From JAHJDS01 sp964569795 (GTDB lineage Bacteria > Desulfobacterota > Desulfarculia > Desulfarculales > JAHJDS01), in assembly GCA_964569795.1 (NCBI GenBank), contig CAZMVB010000021.1, positions 1-64,000 on the forward strand: DNA of 64,000 bases. The letters run 5' to 3'. The translations under genes and the position numbers were made by a program. Under the pieces are notes generated by a model. That model saw only the letters and a list, made by a program, of their open reading frames with translations, searched no databases and was not told where the DNA came from. Shown in pieces: positions 17,591 to 25,566 of the stretch (positions are counted from its first letter, which is position 1; each line of letters begins with the position of its first letter).

Positions 17591-17605
17591 GCAAGCGATG
17601 TGCCA
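17591..17605 (-). promoter_or_regulatory. Sigma-54-type (-24/-12) promoter
   Basis: On the minus strand TGGCAC (17605-17600), five bases, TTGC (17594-17591), with the required 10 bases between GG and GC. Transcription would begin near 17580, 32 nt before the small gene's ATG. An AT-rich stretch follows upstream, suitable for a bend or activator. The activator is not identified. Confidence 0.6.
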
Positions 17606-17881
17606 AGCCGGGTCCGGGGAAGGTCGATTATTCATTAACTTGATGTTTTTATGTCAAAAATTATCCAGAGGTTCACGCCGGCCCACAACCGATAACCAGG
17701 CCGCTGACCTCTGGTTTCCGGAAAAAAGGCCTCTGATTTCCGGTCAGGCCGCACTTGACCGGAATTCTTGTTCAACCCGTCAATATTGCCCCGATAAAAA
17801 CGCCCGGCCGCCCCTCCCGGCCGGGGTCTTTTTCGGGATTATTTATCTGGTTTGCTTACAGTAATCCAGGGCAGGTCACCC

Positions 17882-17934
17882 TGTCCGGAATTTTCGGACA
17901 AGAAACCCCTCCCCCGCCGGTGACGAGGGAGGGG
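17882..17934 (-). terminator. Terminator-like hairpins after the membrane-protein gene
   Basis: CCCCTCCC/GGGAGGGG arms (17906-17934) followed on the minus strand by TTTCTTGT, then a second hairpin TGTCCG/CGGACA (17882-17900). They lie directly downstream of the minus-strand membrane-protein gene. The rest of 17606-17881 shows no gene. Confidence 0.55.
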
Positions 17935-17971
17935 AACAGATGGACGGGGGCCTGCCCGGCCGCCGTTTCGG

Positions 17972-18898
17972 CTACCTCTTTTCCAGGAGCCCGGGCAGCC
18001 TGAGGATGGCCAGGATGATGTCGATGGCCAGATAGTAGGCCAGAAATCCCATGTAGGCGAACAGGGGCAGGAGCAAACCCCCGAAGACGAGCATACCGGC
18101 CAGATTTCCGTCAATAATGCCATTTATTGCGCTGGCACCGCCGCCAAGGCACATGATCGCCGACACGATCAGGACCACGGCCCCCACGATCAGAGCCACA
18201 CCAAAGGCGATGGGCACCAGCTTGAGGGCGCTCTTGGCCCAGAAAGTGACGATACCGATGAACTCCTGGCCGGCCGAGGACTCGGCGGCGATCTGGATAT
18301 TGACCGTCCCCGGGTTGAGGGCGAAGCAGGTCCAGTAGATGGTGATCACCAGCCAGGCCAGGCTGAAGAAGAATTGGGGCACCCGTCCCGAGAACAGGCC
18401 GACGATACCGAAGATAAAGACGACCACGCCCGAGATGAGCAGGAGCAGACCGACGCACTCCAGATAACCCATGGAGGCCATGGAGCTGGGCGAGGACTTG
18501 ATCAGGCGTTCGCCCGACTCCAGGAACCGGCTGGCAATATACTGGAACAGCAGAATCACGGCCGCGCCGACAATACCGGCGATGATCATCGCCCCTATAG
18601 ACAGGTGATAGGGGCCCAGCGGCCAGATGTATATGACCAGGAATTTACTGGGAACGGCCAGGGCGGCGATCAAGCAGAAGAGGAACCACAGCACGGCGGC
18701 GACCAGAGTGACCCAGTGGCCGATCAGGGTGAACACGTAGGCCGTGGCGTCAAAGAACTTGGCGCCCAGGACCTTGCCAATCAGCCCGACCAGCTTGGCG
18801 ATCAGGCCGACGATGACCATTGCCCCGAACATCTTGGGTTTAGAATCGACCGGGGGCGGCGGCCCTTGGGGCGTGGCTTGTTGAGTGGTTTCTTCCAT
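17972..18898 (-). CDS. Polytopic membrane protein, unknown function
   Basis: 308 residues with a short Pro-rich cytoplasmic N-terminus (PPPPVDSKPK) followed by seven or eight hydrophobic helices from residue ~24 to the end. GAGG lies upstream of the ATG. No catalytic motif, Cys cluster or conserved charge inside the helices stands out. It is alone between two hairpins and not obviously in an operon. Family not recognised. Confidence 0.8.
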   Translation of the reverse strand: MEETTQQATPQGPPPPVDSKPKMFGAMVIVGLIAKLVGLIGKVLGAKFFDATAYVFTLIGHWVTLVAAVLWFLFCLIAALAVPSKFLVIYIWPLGPYHLSIGAMIIAGIVGAAVILLFQYIASRFLESGERLIKSSPSSMASMGYLECVGLLLLISGVVVFIFGIVGLFSGRVPQFFFSLAWLVITIYWTCFALNPGTVNIQIAAESSAGQEFIGIVTFWAKSALKLVPIAFGVALIVGAVVLIVSAIMCLGGGASAINGIIDGNLAGMLVFGGLLLPLFAYMGFLAYYLAIDIILAILRLPGLLEKR

Positions 18899-19087
18899 CT
18901 CTGCCTCCTAGGTTTTGCGGTTTGGATGCCTCTTACCCGGCCCGATCAGTTGTCTCCGGGCCGGCACCACCGGTCTCTTCCTCGGCCGGAACCATTGCTA
19001 TCCATTTTACGAATCGCGGGGGCGCTTGGCAACCTCTTAACGACACCGATGTCCGACGGACGGGGCACAACCCGGCCCAGACCCGCC

Positions 19088-19115
19088 TTGACAACCTTTG
19101 GGGCGGTAGAATAAT
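19088..19115 (+). promoter_or_regulatory. Sigma-70-type promoter of the DUF4282-like gene
   Basis: TTGACA (19088-19093), 16-bp spacer, AATAAT (19110-19115). It leaves a leader of about 90 nt before ATG 19213. The remainder of the 18899-19212 gap shows nothing else I can support. Confidence 0.6.
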
Positions 19116-19212
19116 TTACAGAAAATCCGGAAAGGCCTGCCGCCTGTCCGGGGCCAGGACCCCGGGGCCGGTGTACCCGCCAACCTGACGAACGATCTCC
19201 AAGGAGGGCGAG

Positions 19213-19536
19213 ATGGGAGACTTTGCCGAATTCATGAGTTTTCGGAGGATGATGACCCCGGTCCTGATCCAGATCCTGTTCTGGATCGGCGTGGTGTTTT
19301 CGATCATCGCCGGCATCGTGATGATCATCGCCGGGGCGACCACCTACCGGGGCGGGGCGGTGATGATTCTTCTCGGCCTGTTCTACCTGTTCTTGGGACC
19401 GATCTGGGTCCGGGTCTGGTGCGAATTGCTGATCGTTTTCTTCCGGATCGAGGAGAACACGCGCTACCTGCGGCCCGGCGGCGCGGTCCAGGCCGGCGAC
19501 ACCCCGGGCGTTCCCCCGGCGGGCGCGAGCCAGTAA
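19213..19536 (+). CDS. DUF4282-like small membrane protein
   Basis: 107 residues with AAGGAGG upstream. The N-terminal MSFRRMMTP segment, two membrane helices (residues ~16-40 and ~48-75) and the WVRVWCELLIVFFRIEENT stretch match the DUF4282 pattern. The C-terminal 20 residues are flexible and Pro/Gly-rich. Function of the family is unknown. It is monocistronic, with a promoter before and a terminator after. Confidence 0.8.
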   Translation: MGDFAEFMSFRRMMTPVLIQILFWIGVVFSIIAGIVMIIAGATTYRGGAVMILLGLFYLFLGPIWVRVWCELLIVFFRIEENTRYLRPGGAVQAGDTPGVPPAGASQ

Positions 19537-19563
19537 GCACCACGCCCGATCACGATTCCGATG

Positions 19564-19602
19564 AAAAACGCCGGCGGGACGGCTCGTCCCCCGGCGTTTT
19601 TT
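19564..19602. terminator. Bidirectional Rho-independent terminator
   Basis: AAAAACGCCGG and CCGGCGTTTTTT arms with an inner GGGACG/CGTCCC stem. A-run on the left and T-run on the right let it serve both the DUF4282-like gene (+) and purC (-). Confidence 0.85.
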
Positions 19603-19618
19603 AATGGTCTGGATGAGA

Positions 19619-20509
19619 TCAGTCCAGTTCCCGGCCGGTCAGCCGCTCCAGGGCCTCCAGGTACTTGGCCCGGGTGTTGGCCAGGACCTCGGCCGGCAGG
19701 GGCGGCGGCGGCGGGGCCTTGTCCCAGTCCAGGGTTTCGAGATAATCGCGGAGATACTGCTTGTCAAAGCTGGGCTGGGGGCCGCCGGGCCGGTACTCGT
19801 CGGCCGGCCAGAACCGGCTCGAGTCCGGGGTCAGGACCTCGTCGATCAGGATCAGCCGGCCGCCTGCCAGACCGAACTCGAACTTGGTGTCGGCGATGAT
19901 GATCCCCCGCTCGGCGGCATAGTCCCGGGCCCGGGAGTAGAGTTCCAGCGACAGGCGCTGAACCTCGGCCGCGACCTCGGCCCCCACCAGGCGGGCCGCC
20001 TCCTCAAAGGTGACGTTGACGTCGTGCTCGCCCAGTTCGGCCTTGGTCGAGGGGGCGAACAGGGGCTCGTCCAGCCGGGCCGATTCCTGCAGGCCCGGCG
20101 GCGGCCGGTGGCCGCAGACCTCGCCCGTGGCCAGGTAATCCTTCCAGCCCGAGCCTGACAAAAAACCCCGGACAATGCACTCGATGGGCAGGGGCTCGGC
20201 CTTGGCCACGACCATGGACCTCCCGGCCAGCTGATCTCGATAGGGCCGGCACTCGTCCGGATATTGGTCCACGTCAGCGGTCAGGAGATGGTGGGCGACC
20301 ACGTCCTTGAAAAAATCGAACCAGAACAGGGACAGGGCGGTCAACACCCGGCCCTTGTCCGGAACCGGCTCGGCCATGACCACGTCAAAGGCGCTGATCC
20401 GGTCCGAGGCGACCATCAACAGCGAGTCGCCCAGGTCGTAGATGTCGCGGACCTTGCCCCGGTTCAACAGGGGCAGATCACCCAGTTCGGTCTGATAGAC
20501 GATGCTCAC
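19619..20509 (-). CDS. purC: SAICAR synthase
   Basis: 296 residues from GTG 20509, chosen for the GAGGAGG site eight bases upstream; the frame continues further 5' only as antisense to mdh. It joins aspartate to CAIR in purine synthesis, using ATP. Family segments: GKVRDIYDLGD, VASDRISAFDVV, ECIVRGFLSGSGWKDY and DTKFEFGL, in the order of the longer (about 300-residue) PurC subtype. No other pur gene is adjacent. It is divergent from mdh. Confidence 0.93.
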   Translation of the reverse strand: MSIVYQTELGDLPLLNRGKVRDIYDLGDSLLMVASDRISAFDVVMAEPVPDKGRVLTALSLFWFDFFKDVVAHHLLTADVDQYPDECRPYRDQLAGRSMVVAKAEPLPIECIVRGFLSGSGWKDYLATGEVCGHRPPPGLQESARLDEPLFAPSTKAELGEHDVNVTFEEAARLVGAEVAAEVQRLSLELYSRARDYAAERGIIIADTKFEFGLAGGRLILIDEVLTPDSSRFWPADEYRPGGPQPSFDKQYLRDYLETLDWDKAPPPPPLPAEVLANTRAKYLEALERLTGRELD

Positions 20510-20563
20510 TCGAGCCTCCTCGAATGCGTTGCTGCCCGGTCCGGGCCGGGGCCGGACCGCCAA

Positions 20564-20592
20564 TTGACAGCCGCCCCGCTTGGGGTTAGAGT
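20564..20592 (+). promoter_or_regulatory. Sigma-70-type promoter of mdh
   Basis: TTGACA (20564-20569), 17-bp spacer, TAGAGT (20587-20592), 31 bp before the mdh start codon. Confidence 0.65.
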
Positions 20593-20623
20593 GGCCCCCG
20601 GACATTTTACGCAGGAGCCCGCC

Positions 20624-21559
20624 ATGATTCACCGCGTAACCGTGGTCGGAGCCGGCAACGTGGGCGCCACCACCGCCCAGCGCCTGGCCGAGAAACAAAT
20701 CGCCGACGTGGTCCTGATCGACATCATCGAGGGCGTGCCCCAGGGCAAGGCCCTGGACCTGGCCGAGGCCGCCCCGGTGGAAAAGCACGACGCCCGGATC
20801 ATCGGAACCAATGATTACGAGCCGGTCGCCGGCTCGGACGTGGTGATCATCACCGCCGGCCTGCCCCGCAAGCCGGGCATGAGCCGGTCGGATCTGCTGG
20901 CGACCAACGCCCAGATAATGAAGCAGGTCGTGGAGCAAGTCAAGGCCCGGGCCCCGGAGGCGATCCTGATCATCGTCTCCAATCCCCTGGACGCCATGTG
21001 CCACGTGGCCCACAGCGTCAGCGGCTTCCCGCCCGAGCGGGTCATCGGCATGGCCGGGGTCCTGGACTCGGCCCGCTTCCGCCGCTTCATCGCCGATGAA
21101 CTGAACGTCAGCGTCGAGAACACCCACGCCTTTGTCCTGGGCGGCCACGGGGCGACCATGGTCCCCCTGCCCCGCTACTCGACCGTGGCCGGCATCCCGA
21201 TCACCGAGCTGATGGACGCCGAGACCATCGAGCGCATCGTGCACCGGACCCGGTTCGGCGGCGCGGAGATCGTCGAACTCCTCAAGACGGGCAGCGCCTT
21301 TTTCGCCCCGGCGTCCTCGGCGGTCGAAATGTGCAAGGCCATCCTCTTTGACCAGAAAAAGATCCTGCCCTGCGCCGCCCTGCTCCAGGGGCAGTACGGC
21401 TGCCAGGACCTGTTCATCGGCGTCCCGGTCAAGCTCGGCCGGGCCGGCGCGGAACAGGTCATCGAGATCGAGCTGCTGCCGACCGAGGCCGAGGCCCTTC
21501 AAAAAAGCGCCGCCGCGGTCCAATCCCTGGTGGACGAACTCAAGGGCATGGGCTACTGA
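20624..21559 (+). CDS. mdh: Malate dehydrogenase (lactate-dehydrogenase-like type)
   Basis: 311 residues from ATG 20624 with CAGGAG upstream. NAD-binding GAGNVGATTA is at residues 9-18; Asp in VVLIDI favours NAD over NADP. ITAGLPRKPGMSR carries the substrate-binding Arg pair typical of malate specificity, SNPLD and the catalytic His of GGHGATM follow. It interconverts malate and oxaloacetate. It is monocistronic with its own promoter and terminator. Confidence 0.94.
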   Translation: MIHRVTVVGAGNVGATTAQRLAEKQIADVVLIDIIEGVPQGKALDLAEAAPVEKHDARIIGTNDYEPVAGSDVVIITAGLPRKPGMSRSDLLATNAQIMKQVVEQVKARAPEAILIIVSNPLDAMCHVAHSVSGFPPERVIGMAGVLDSARFRRFIADELNVSVENTHAFVLGGHGATMVPLPRYSTVAGIPITELMDAETIERIVHRTRFGGAEIVELLKTGSAFFAPASSAVEMCKAILFDQKKILPCAALLQGQYGCQDLFIGVPVKLGRAGAEQVIEIELLPTEAEALQKSAAAVQSLVDELKGMGY

Positions 21560-21595
21560 CCGGCCGCGACCGGCGGGATCCTGTTTTCAAATCAT

Positions 21596-21626
21596 GGCGA
21601 CCGGACCCGTCGGGCCGGTCGCCTTT
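21596..21626 (+). terminator. Terminator of mdh
   Basis: GGCGACCGG (21596-21604) and CCGGTCGCC (21615-21623) form a 9-bp stem followed by TTTATCTTCC. It lies 37 bp after the mdh stop. Confidence 0.7.
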
Positions 21627-21641
21627 ATCTTCCCGGAAAAC

Positions 21642-21670
21642 TTGATCTTCCCCTCCTCCCGGTTTACAAA
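21642..21670 (+). promoter_or_regulatory. Sigma-70-type promoter of the ankyrin gene
   Basis: TTGATC (21642-21647), 17-bp spacer, TACAAA (21665-21670), followed by a strong AAGGAGGAG ribosome-binding site before ATG 21700. Confidence 0.5.
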
Positions 21671-21699
21671 TAATCCAACCGTTATCAAGGAGGAGAGCC

Positions 21700-22659
21700 A
21701 TGTCTCGACGCCTGGCCCTATTGGGAAGCCTGGTTGCCGTCGCGGTCCTGCTCATGTCCCCGGCGGCGGTTCAGGCCGCTGAAGCCCCGATCTTCGCCGC
21801 GGTCCGTTCGGGCCGGATCCAGGCGGTCCGGGCCGCCCTGGCCGCCGACCCGGGATCGGTCAACGCCCAGACCGCCAAGGACTGGACGCCGCTGCACGTG
21901 GCCGCCCTGGCGGGCAACGTCCGCATCGGACGCCTGCTTTTAGACAAGGGGGCCAACGTCCGGGCCAAGACCAATAACGGCAACACGGCCCTGCACTACG
22001 CCGTGTCCCGGGACCGGCGCGGGTTCGTGGCCCTGCTGCTCTCCCGCCGGGCCCGGGTGAACGCCAAGAACGACTACGGCCAGACCGGGCTCATCCTGGC
22101 GGCCCAACTGGGCCAGGTCAAGATGACCAGACTGCTCCTGGACCGGGGCGCGGACATCAGGGCCAAGGACAACGGCGGCAACACGCCCCTGCACATGGCC
22201 GCCTACAAGGGGCGACTTTCCGTAGCCCGGCTGCTGATCAAGCGCGGCGCGCCGGTCAACGCCCTGAACTCGGGCAAGGACACGCCCCTGCACACCGCGG
22301 CCATGTATGGTTCGACCCGGGTGGCGGCCTACCTGCTGCGCCGGGGGGCGGCCAAAAACGCCGTGAACCGCAAAGGCCAATCGCCCCTGCTCGCGGCCCT
22401 GACCTTTGGCCGGCAGGGCGTGGCCCGGTTGCTGATCCTGCGGGGCGCCGACATCAATCAGCCCAACGCCAGGAGCGGTGAGACCCCGCTCCACCTCTGC
22501 GCCCAGAAGGGCTACCTGGGTCTGGCCAAGCTGCTGATCAGAAAAGGGGCCAAGGTCAACGTCAAGGACGCCCGGCGCCGGACGCCCCTGGCCTACGCCG
22601 TCCGCAACAATCATCACCGGGTGGCCGATCTGCTGAGGCGGCACGGCGGCCGGATGTGA
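21700..22659 (+). CDS. Secreted ankyrin-repeat protein
   Basis: 319 residues. A signal peptide occupies residues 1-26 (cleavage near VQAAEA). About eight ankyrin repeats follow, each with the TPLHxAA or close variant (residues ~59, 92, 125, 158, 191, 224, 258 and 291) and the LLLDKGA-type second helix. Export puts it in the periplasm, where such proteins act as binding scaffolds. No partner gene is adjacent and no catalytic domain is present. Confidence 0.9.
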   Translation: MSRRLALLGSLVAVAVLLMSPAAVQAAEAPIFAAVRSGRIQAVRAALAADPGSVNAQTAKDWTPLHVAALAGNVRIGRLLLDKGANVRAKTNNGNTALHYAVSRDRRGFVALLLSRRARVNAKNDYGQTGLILAAQLGQVKMTRLLLDRGADIRAKDNGGNTPLHMAAYKGRLSVARLLIKRGAPVNALNSGKDTPLHTAAMYGSTRVAAYLLRRGAAKNAVNRKGQSPLLAALTFGRQGVARLLILRGADINQPNARSGETPLHLCAQKGYLGLAKLLIRKGAKVNVKDARRRTPLAYAVRNNHHRVADLLRRHGGRM

Positions 22660-22715
22660 TCGCCGGCCCGACCCTGTTGGGGCGAGCCTGAGGAGGCGCT
22701 GACGACCCTTCGCGC

Positions 22716-23555
22716 CTAACGGGCCGCACTCTCCCCGGTCCGGGGGTCGGTGAAGGCCAGGGCCGACCAGCCCGAATCCGACTCCCGGCCCACCGGACGC
22801 CAGCCCAGGGACTGGAAGTGCCGGCCGATCTGGCCGGCCCGGGAGTCCAGAAACCCGGAGACGATGACCGCCCGCTTGCCCCCTAAAAACTCGGGCCGGA
22901 AGATGGACAGCAGCAGGTCCGCGGTCAGGTTGGCCAGGACCACCTCGGCCGGACGGGCGATCCAGTCGCGGGCGTCGCCCGCGGCGACCTGGACCGTGGC
23001 CTCCAGTTGATTGCGGGCCACGTTGTCCCGGGTGGTCCGGACGCACAGGGGGTTTTGATCCACGGCCCAGACCCGCCGGGCCCCCAGCCGGGCCGCGGCC
23101 AGGGCCAATACACCCGTGCCGCATCCCAGGTCCAGGACCTCGGGGTCCGAGCTGGCCGCGAGGATCTGCTCCAGCAACAGCAGGCACGACCGGGTGGTGG
23201 GATGGAGACCCGTCCCGAAGACCAGGCCGGGGTCCATCCAGACCAGGGCCTCACCCGGAGCGGCCCGAAAGGTCAGACCCACCGGGACCACGACCACCCG
23301 TCCGGCCCGGATCACCTTCGGTTCGCGGCCGGCCTGCCACTGGCCGTAGGTCAACTCGTGTCTGGCCCGGAGGGTGACCCCCGGCCGGACCGTCAGGTCC
23401 GCCAACCGGTCATCCGCCGGCTCGGTGAAGAACAAAAAACTCCACTGCCCTTCGACCCAGCAGCCGGCAAACGAGGGCTCACCGGGAAACTCGCCTTCGC
23501 CCGGCCCCAGGCCCTCGAACTCATAGACATATAAAAGTTGATCCGGATGGAGCAT
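22716..23555 (-). CDS. prmA: Ribosomal protein L11 methyltransferase-like protein
   Basis: 279 residues from ATG 23555; the frame extends further upstream but through a terminator. The SAM-binding core reads VLDLGCGTGVLALAAARLGA, preceded by FGTGLHPTT and followed by DQNPLC and VLANLTADLLL, matching PrmA, which trimethylates L11. The N-terminal domain is diverged, so another protein substrate is possible. Confidence 0.85.
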   Translation of the reverse strand: MLHPDQLLYVYEFEGLGPGEGEFPGEPSFAGCWVEGQWSFLFFTEPADDRLADLTVRPGVTLRARHELTYGQWQAGREPKVIRAGRVVVVPVGLTFRAAPGEALVWMDPGLVFGTGLHPTTRSCLLLLEQILAASSDPEVLDLGCGTGVLALAAARLGARRVWAVDQNPLCVRTTRDNVARNQLEATVQVAAGDARDWIARPAEVVLANLTADLLLSIFRPEFLGGKRAVIVSGFLDSRAGQIGRHFQSLGWRPVGRESDSGWSALAFTDPRTGESAAR

Positions 23556-23559
23556 CGTC

Positions 23560-23586
23560 AAAAAAAGGGGTCCCTCAGGACCCCTT
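23560..23586 (-). terminator. Terminator of the dodecin gene
   Basis: AAGGGGTCC (23565-23573) and GGACCCCTT (23578-23586) with loop CTCA, followed on the minus strand by a run of seven T. Confidence 0.85.
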
Positions 23587-23604
23587 CCCGGCTCAGTGTA
23601 AAGG

Positions 23605-23820
23605 CTAGGACTCGAGGACGAAGATGACCTCGATGCGGACCCGGTACTCAATGATGGTGCCGTTTTCGACCGATATCCGCTGCTGCAGGATTCTCATGCC
23701 AGTGATGCCCCGTAGCGTCTTGGTGGCCCGATCAAAGCCGACCTTGATGGCATCCTCGAAGCTGACCGGCGACCCGGCAATGATCTCGGTTACCCGAGCC
23801 ACCCTTTTCTCACCGCTCAT
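23605..23820 (-). CDS. Dodecin
   Basis: 71 residues from ATG 23820 with GGAGG eight bases upstream. The sequence matches dodecins: ARVTEIIAGSPVSFEDAI, then the ring-forming beta strands ending YRVRIEVIFVLE. Dodecins assemble as hollow dodecamers that store flavin or CoA in the cytoplasm. Monocistronic, with a clear terminator. Confidence 0.93.
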   Translation of the reverse strand: MSGEKRVARVTEIIAGSPVSFEDAIKVGFDRATKTLRGITGMRILQQRISVENGTIIEYRVRIEVIFVLES

Positions 23821-24089
23821 AGCGACCTCCTTCGACACGTTGATTTCCACCCCGGCCCCGCGGACCGGGTCCTTGCCTAACCGTGACCTGAAAGGAGTCA
23901 ACATCGCGGGCCGGGACCGACCCCCAAGTCCGCCCTCGGCCGGTTTGGCCTTGTCCCCCCGACGTTTTCTCCCGGTTCTTGTGATCGTATCATGCCGGCC
24001 GGGGATGGGCAAGACGGCCCGATTCAATTTTTTCATGGCCAACGCCTCGGGCCGGACCGATTTTTGGCCGCGGGACGGCAATTGCCGCC

Positions 24090-24118
24090 TTGACAAATGA
24101 CCGCCCGGTCTATTATTA
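24090..24118 (+). promoter_or_regulatory. Promoter of the ATP synthase Fo cluster
   Basis: TTGACA (24090-24095), then the AT-rich TATTATTA (24111-24118) giving a usable -10 at 15-17 bp. It is the only promoter-like signal in the 23821-24238 gap. The leader would be about 115 nt; a TTG at 24128 opens the same frame as AtpZ but has no ribosome-binding site. Confidence 0.55.
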
Positions 24119-24238
24119 ATAGCGATCTTGATAACTCAAGCCGCGGACGGGAGCCAGACCGTCGCCGGCCTGTCGGGCCGGCCGGGGCAAGGACCCGTCG
24201 GGCCCTCGTCCCTGGCGCCCCCAGCGGTGGAGGCGATG

Positions 24239-24508
24239 ATGCCGGGTCGGCCTCGCCGGCGGGCCAAGCCGGGGCGAAAGGAATACTGGGAGCATCTGGC
24301 CCTGGTCAGTCAAGTGGGACTGACCATGGCCGGATCGATCATCCTGTTTCTCCTGGCCGGGTTTCTGCTGGATCGTTGGCTGGGGACGAGGGGCCTGTTC
24401 ACCGTCGTGTTCATCCTCCTGGGCATCGTCGGCGGCGGATACACCGTTTACCGGCAGATAATGAAACTGGACGACGAGGACCAGGACGGGCCTCGGGGAT
24501 CGAATTGA
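24239..24508 (+). CDS. atpZ: AtpZ/AtpI-family ATP synthase assembly protein
   Basis: 89 residues from ATG 24239, chosen over ATG 24236 because GGAGG is then five bases away. Two membrane helices (residues ~22-43 and ~50-70) and the KPGRKEYWEHLALVSQ lead are those of short AtpZ-type proteins in front of Fo genes, thought to help ion loading or rotor assembly. It overlaps the next gene. Confidence 0.8.
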   Translation: MPGRPRRRAKPGRKEYWEHLALVSQVGLTMAGSIILFLLAGFLLDRWLGTRGLFTVVFILLGIVGGGYTVYRQIMKLDDEDQDGPRGSN

Positions 24509-24882
24509 GCGTGACCGACAAAACCGGCCGGTCCCTGTGCCGGCGCATCGGCCTCAAGGCCCTGGGCCTGACCGTTGCCGCGGCGACGGTCAGTCTGGGT
24601 CTGGGTCAGTACCCGGTGGCCCTGGGCCTGGTGCTGGGCGCGGTGGTGTCGGTCATCAACTTCTGGCTCATGGAACGGATGCTGCGCCACCGGCTGGGTC
24701 AGACCCAGGCCCGGGCCACGGCCCTCGGCTTTTTCGGGCTCCTGGCCCGCTACCCCCTCCTGGCCGTACCGCTGGTGGTCGGCGCCTTGACGCCGGCCGT
24801 GTCCTTCGGCGCCGCCGCCGTCGGGCTGTTCGCCGTGCAGTTGACGATCCTCCTGGAACGTATCATCCCGGCCAGCGGTTAG
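24505..24882 (+). CDS. atpI: AtpI-like four-helix membrane protein
   Basis: About 125 residues from TTG 24505 (overlapping the AtpZ stop) or GTG 24511; GGGGAT upstream fits the TTG slightly better. Four hydrophobic helices and the segment VVSVINFWLMERML are typical of the ATP synthase subunit I family that lies between AtpZ and subunit a in Desulfobacterota. Thought to chaperone c-ring assembly. Confidence 0.75.
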   Translation: MSVTDKTGRSLCRRIGLKALGLTVAAATVSLGLGQYPVALGLVLGAVVSVINFWLMERMLRHRLGQTQARATALGFFGLLARYPLLAVPLVVGALTPAVSFGAAAVGLFAVQLTILLERIIPASG

Positions 24883-24887
24883 ATTCA

Positions 24888-25559
24888 ATGGAAGAGTTCA
24901 CCCACGCCCCCAAATGGATTTTTTCGCTAGGCGGACACGAGGTGATCCTCAACGCCGATACCCTGATCCACACCTGGGTGGTGATGGGCCTGCTGATCTT
25001 GTTCGCCATCGTCTCGACCAGAAGGATGAGCTTTCTGCCCGGTCCCTTCCAGACCATCGCCGAGCTGTTTGTCGGCGTCTTCGAGGGCCTGGTCAACGAC
25101 GCCCTGGACGGCCGGAATCGGAAATACTTTCCGCTGATCCTGGTCCTGTTCATGTTTCTGGTCCTGAGCAACTGGATGGGCATCATCCCCGGTTTGGGCG
25201 AGCCGACCCGGGACCTGAACACCCCGCTCGGTCTGGCGATCATGGGCTTCTTCATCGCCCACTACGCCGGTATCCGGACCAAGGGCATCAAGGGCTACCT
25301 GTCCCAGTACGTGGAGCCCATGTTCTTCATGGCCCCCCTGAACCTGATCGGCGAGGTGGCCAAGGTGGTCTCGATCTCGTTCCGTTTGTACGGCAACATC
25401 ATGGGCGGGGCGATCATCATCGCCGTGGTGACCGATCTGGTCTTTTCGCTGCTCCTGCCCCCCTTCTTGAACGCCTTTTTCGGCCTGTTCGTGGGGACGG
25501 TGCAGGCCTTTGTGTTCACCATGCTGACGCTGGTCTATATCTCGGTTCAAACCAAGTAG
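24888..25559 (+). CDS. atpB: F-type ATP synthase subunit a
   Basis: 223 residues. Five or six membrane helices; the essential stator arginine lies in the SISFRLYGNIMGG helix. SNWMGIIPG and the C-terminal QAFVFTMLTLVYI are characteristic. Subunit a forms the two ion half-channels against the c ring. It follows the AtpI-like gene by 5 bp and precedes two different c genes. Confidence 0.95.
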   Translation: MEEFTHAPKWIFSLGGHEVILNADTLIHTWVVMGLLILFAIVSTRRMSFLPGPFQTIAELFVGVFEGLVNDALDGRNRKYFPLILVLFMFLVLSNWMGIIPGLGEPTRDLNTPLGLAIMGFFIAHYAGIRTKGIKGYLSQYVEPMFFMAPLNLIGEVAKVVSISFRLYGNIMGGAIIIAVVTDLVFSLLLPPFLNAFFGLFVGTVQAFVFTMLTLVYISVQTK

Positions 25560-25566
25560 GTGCCGC

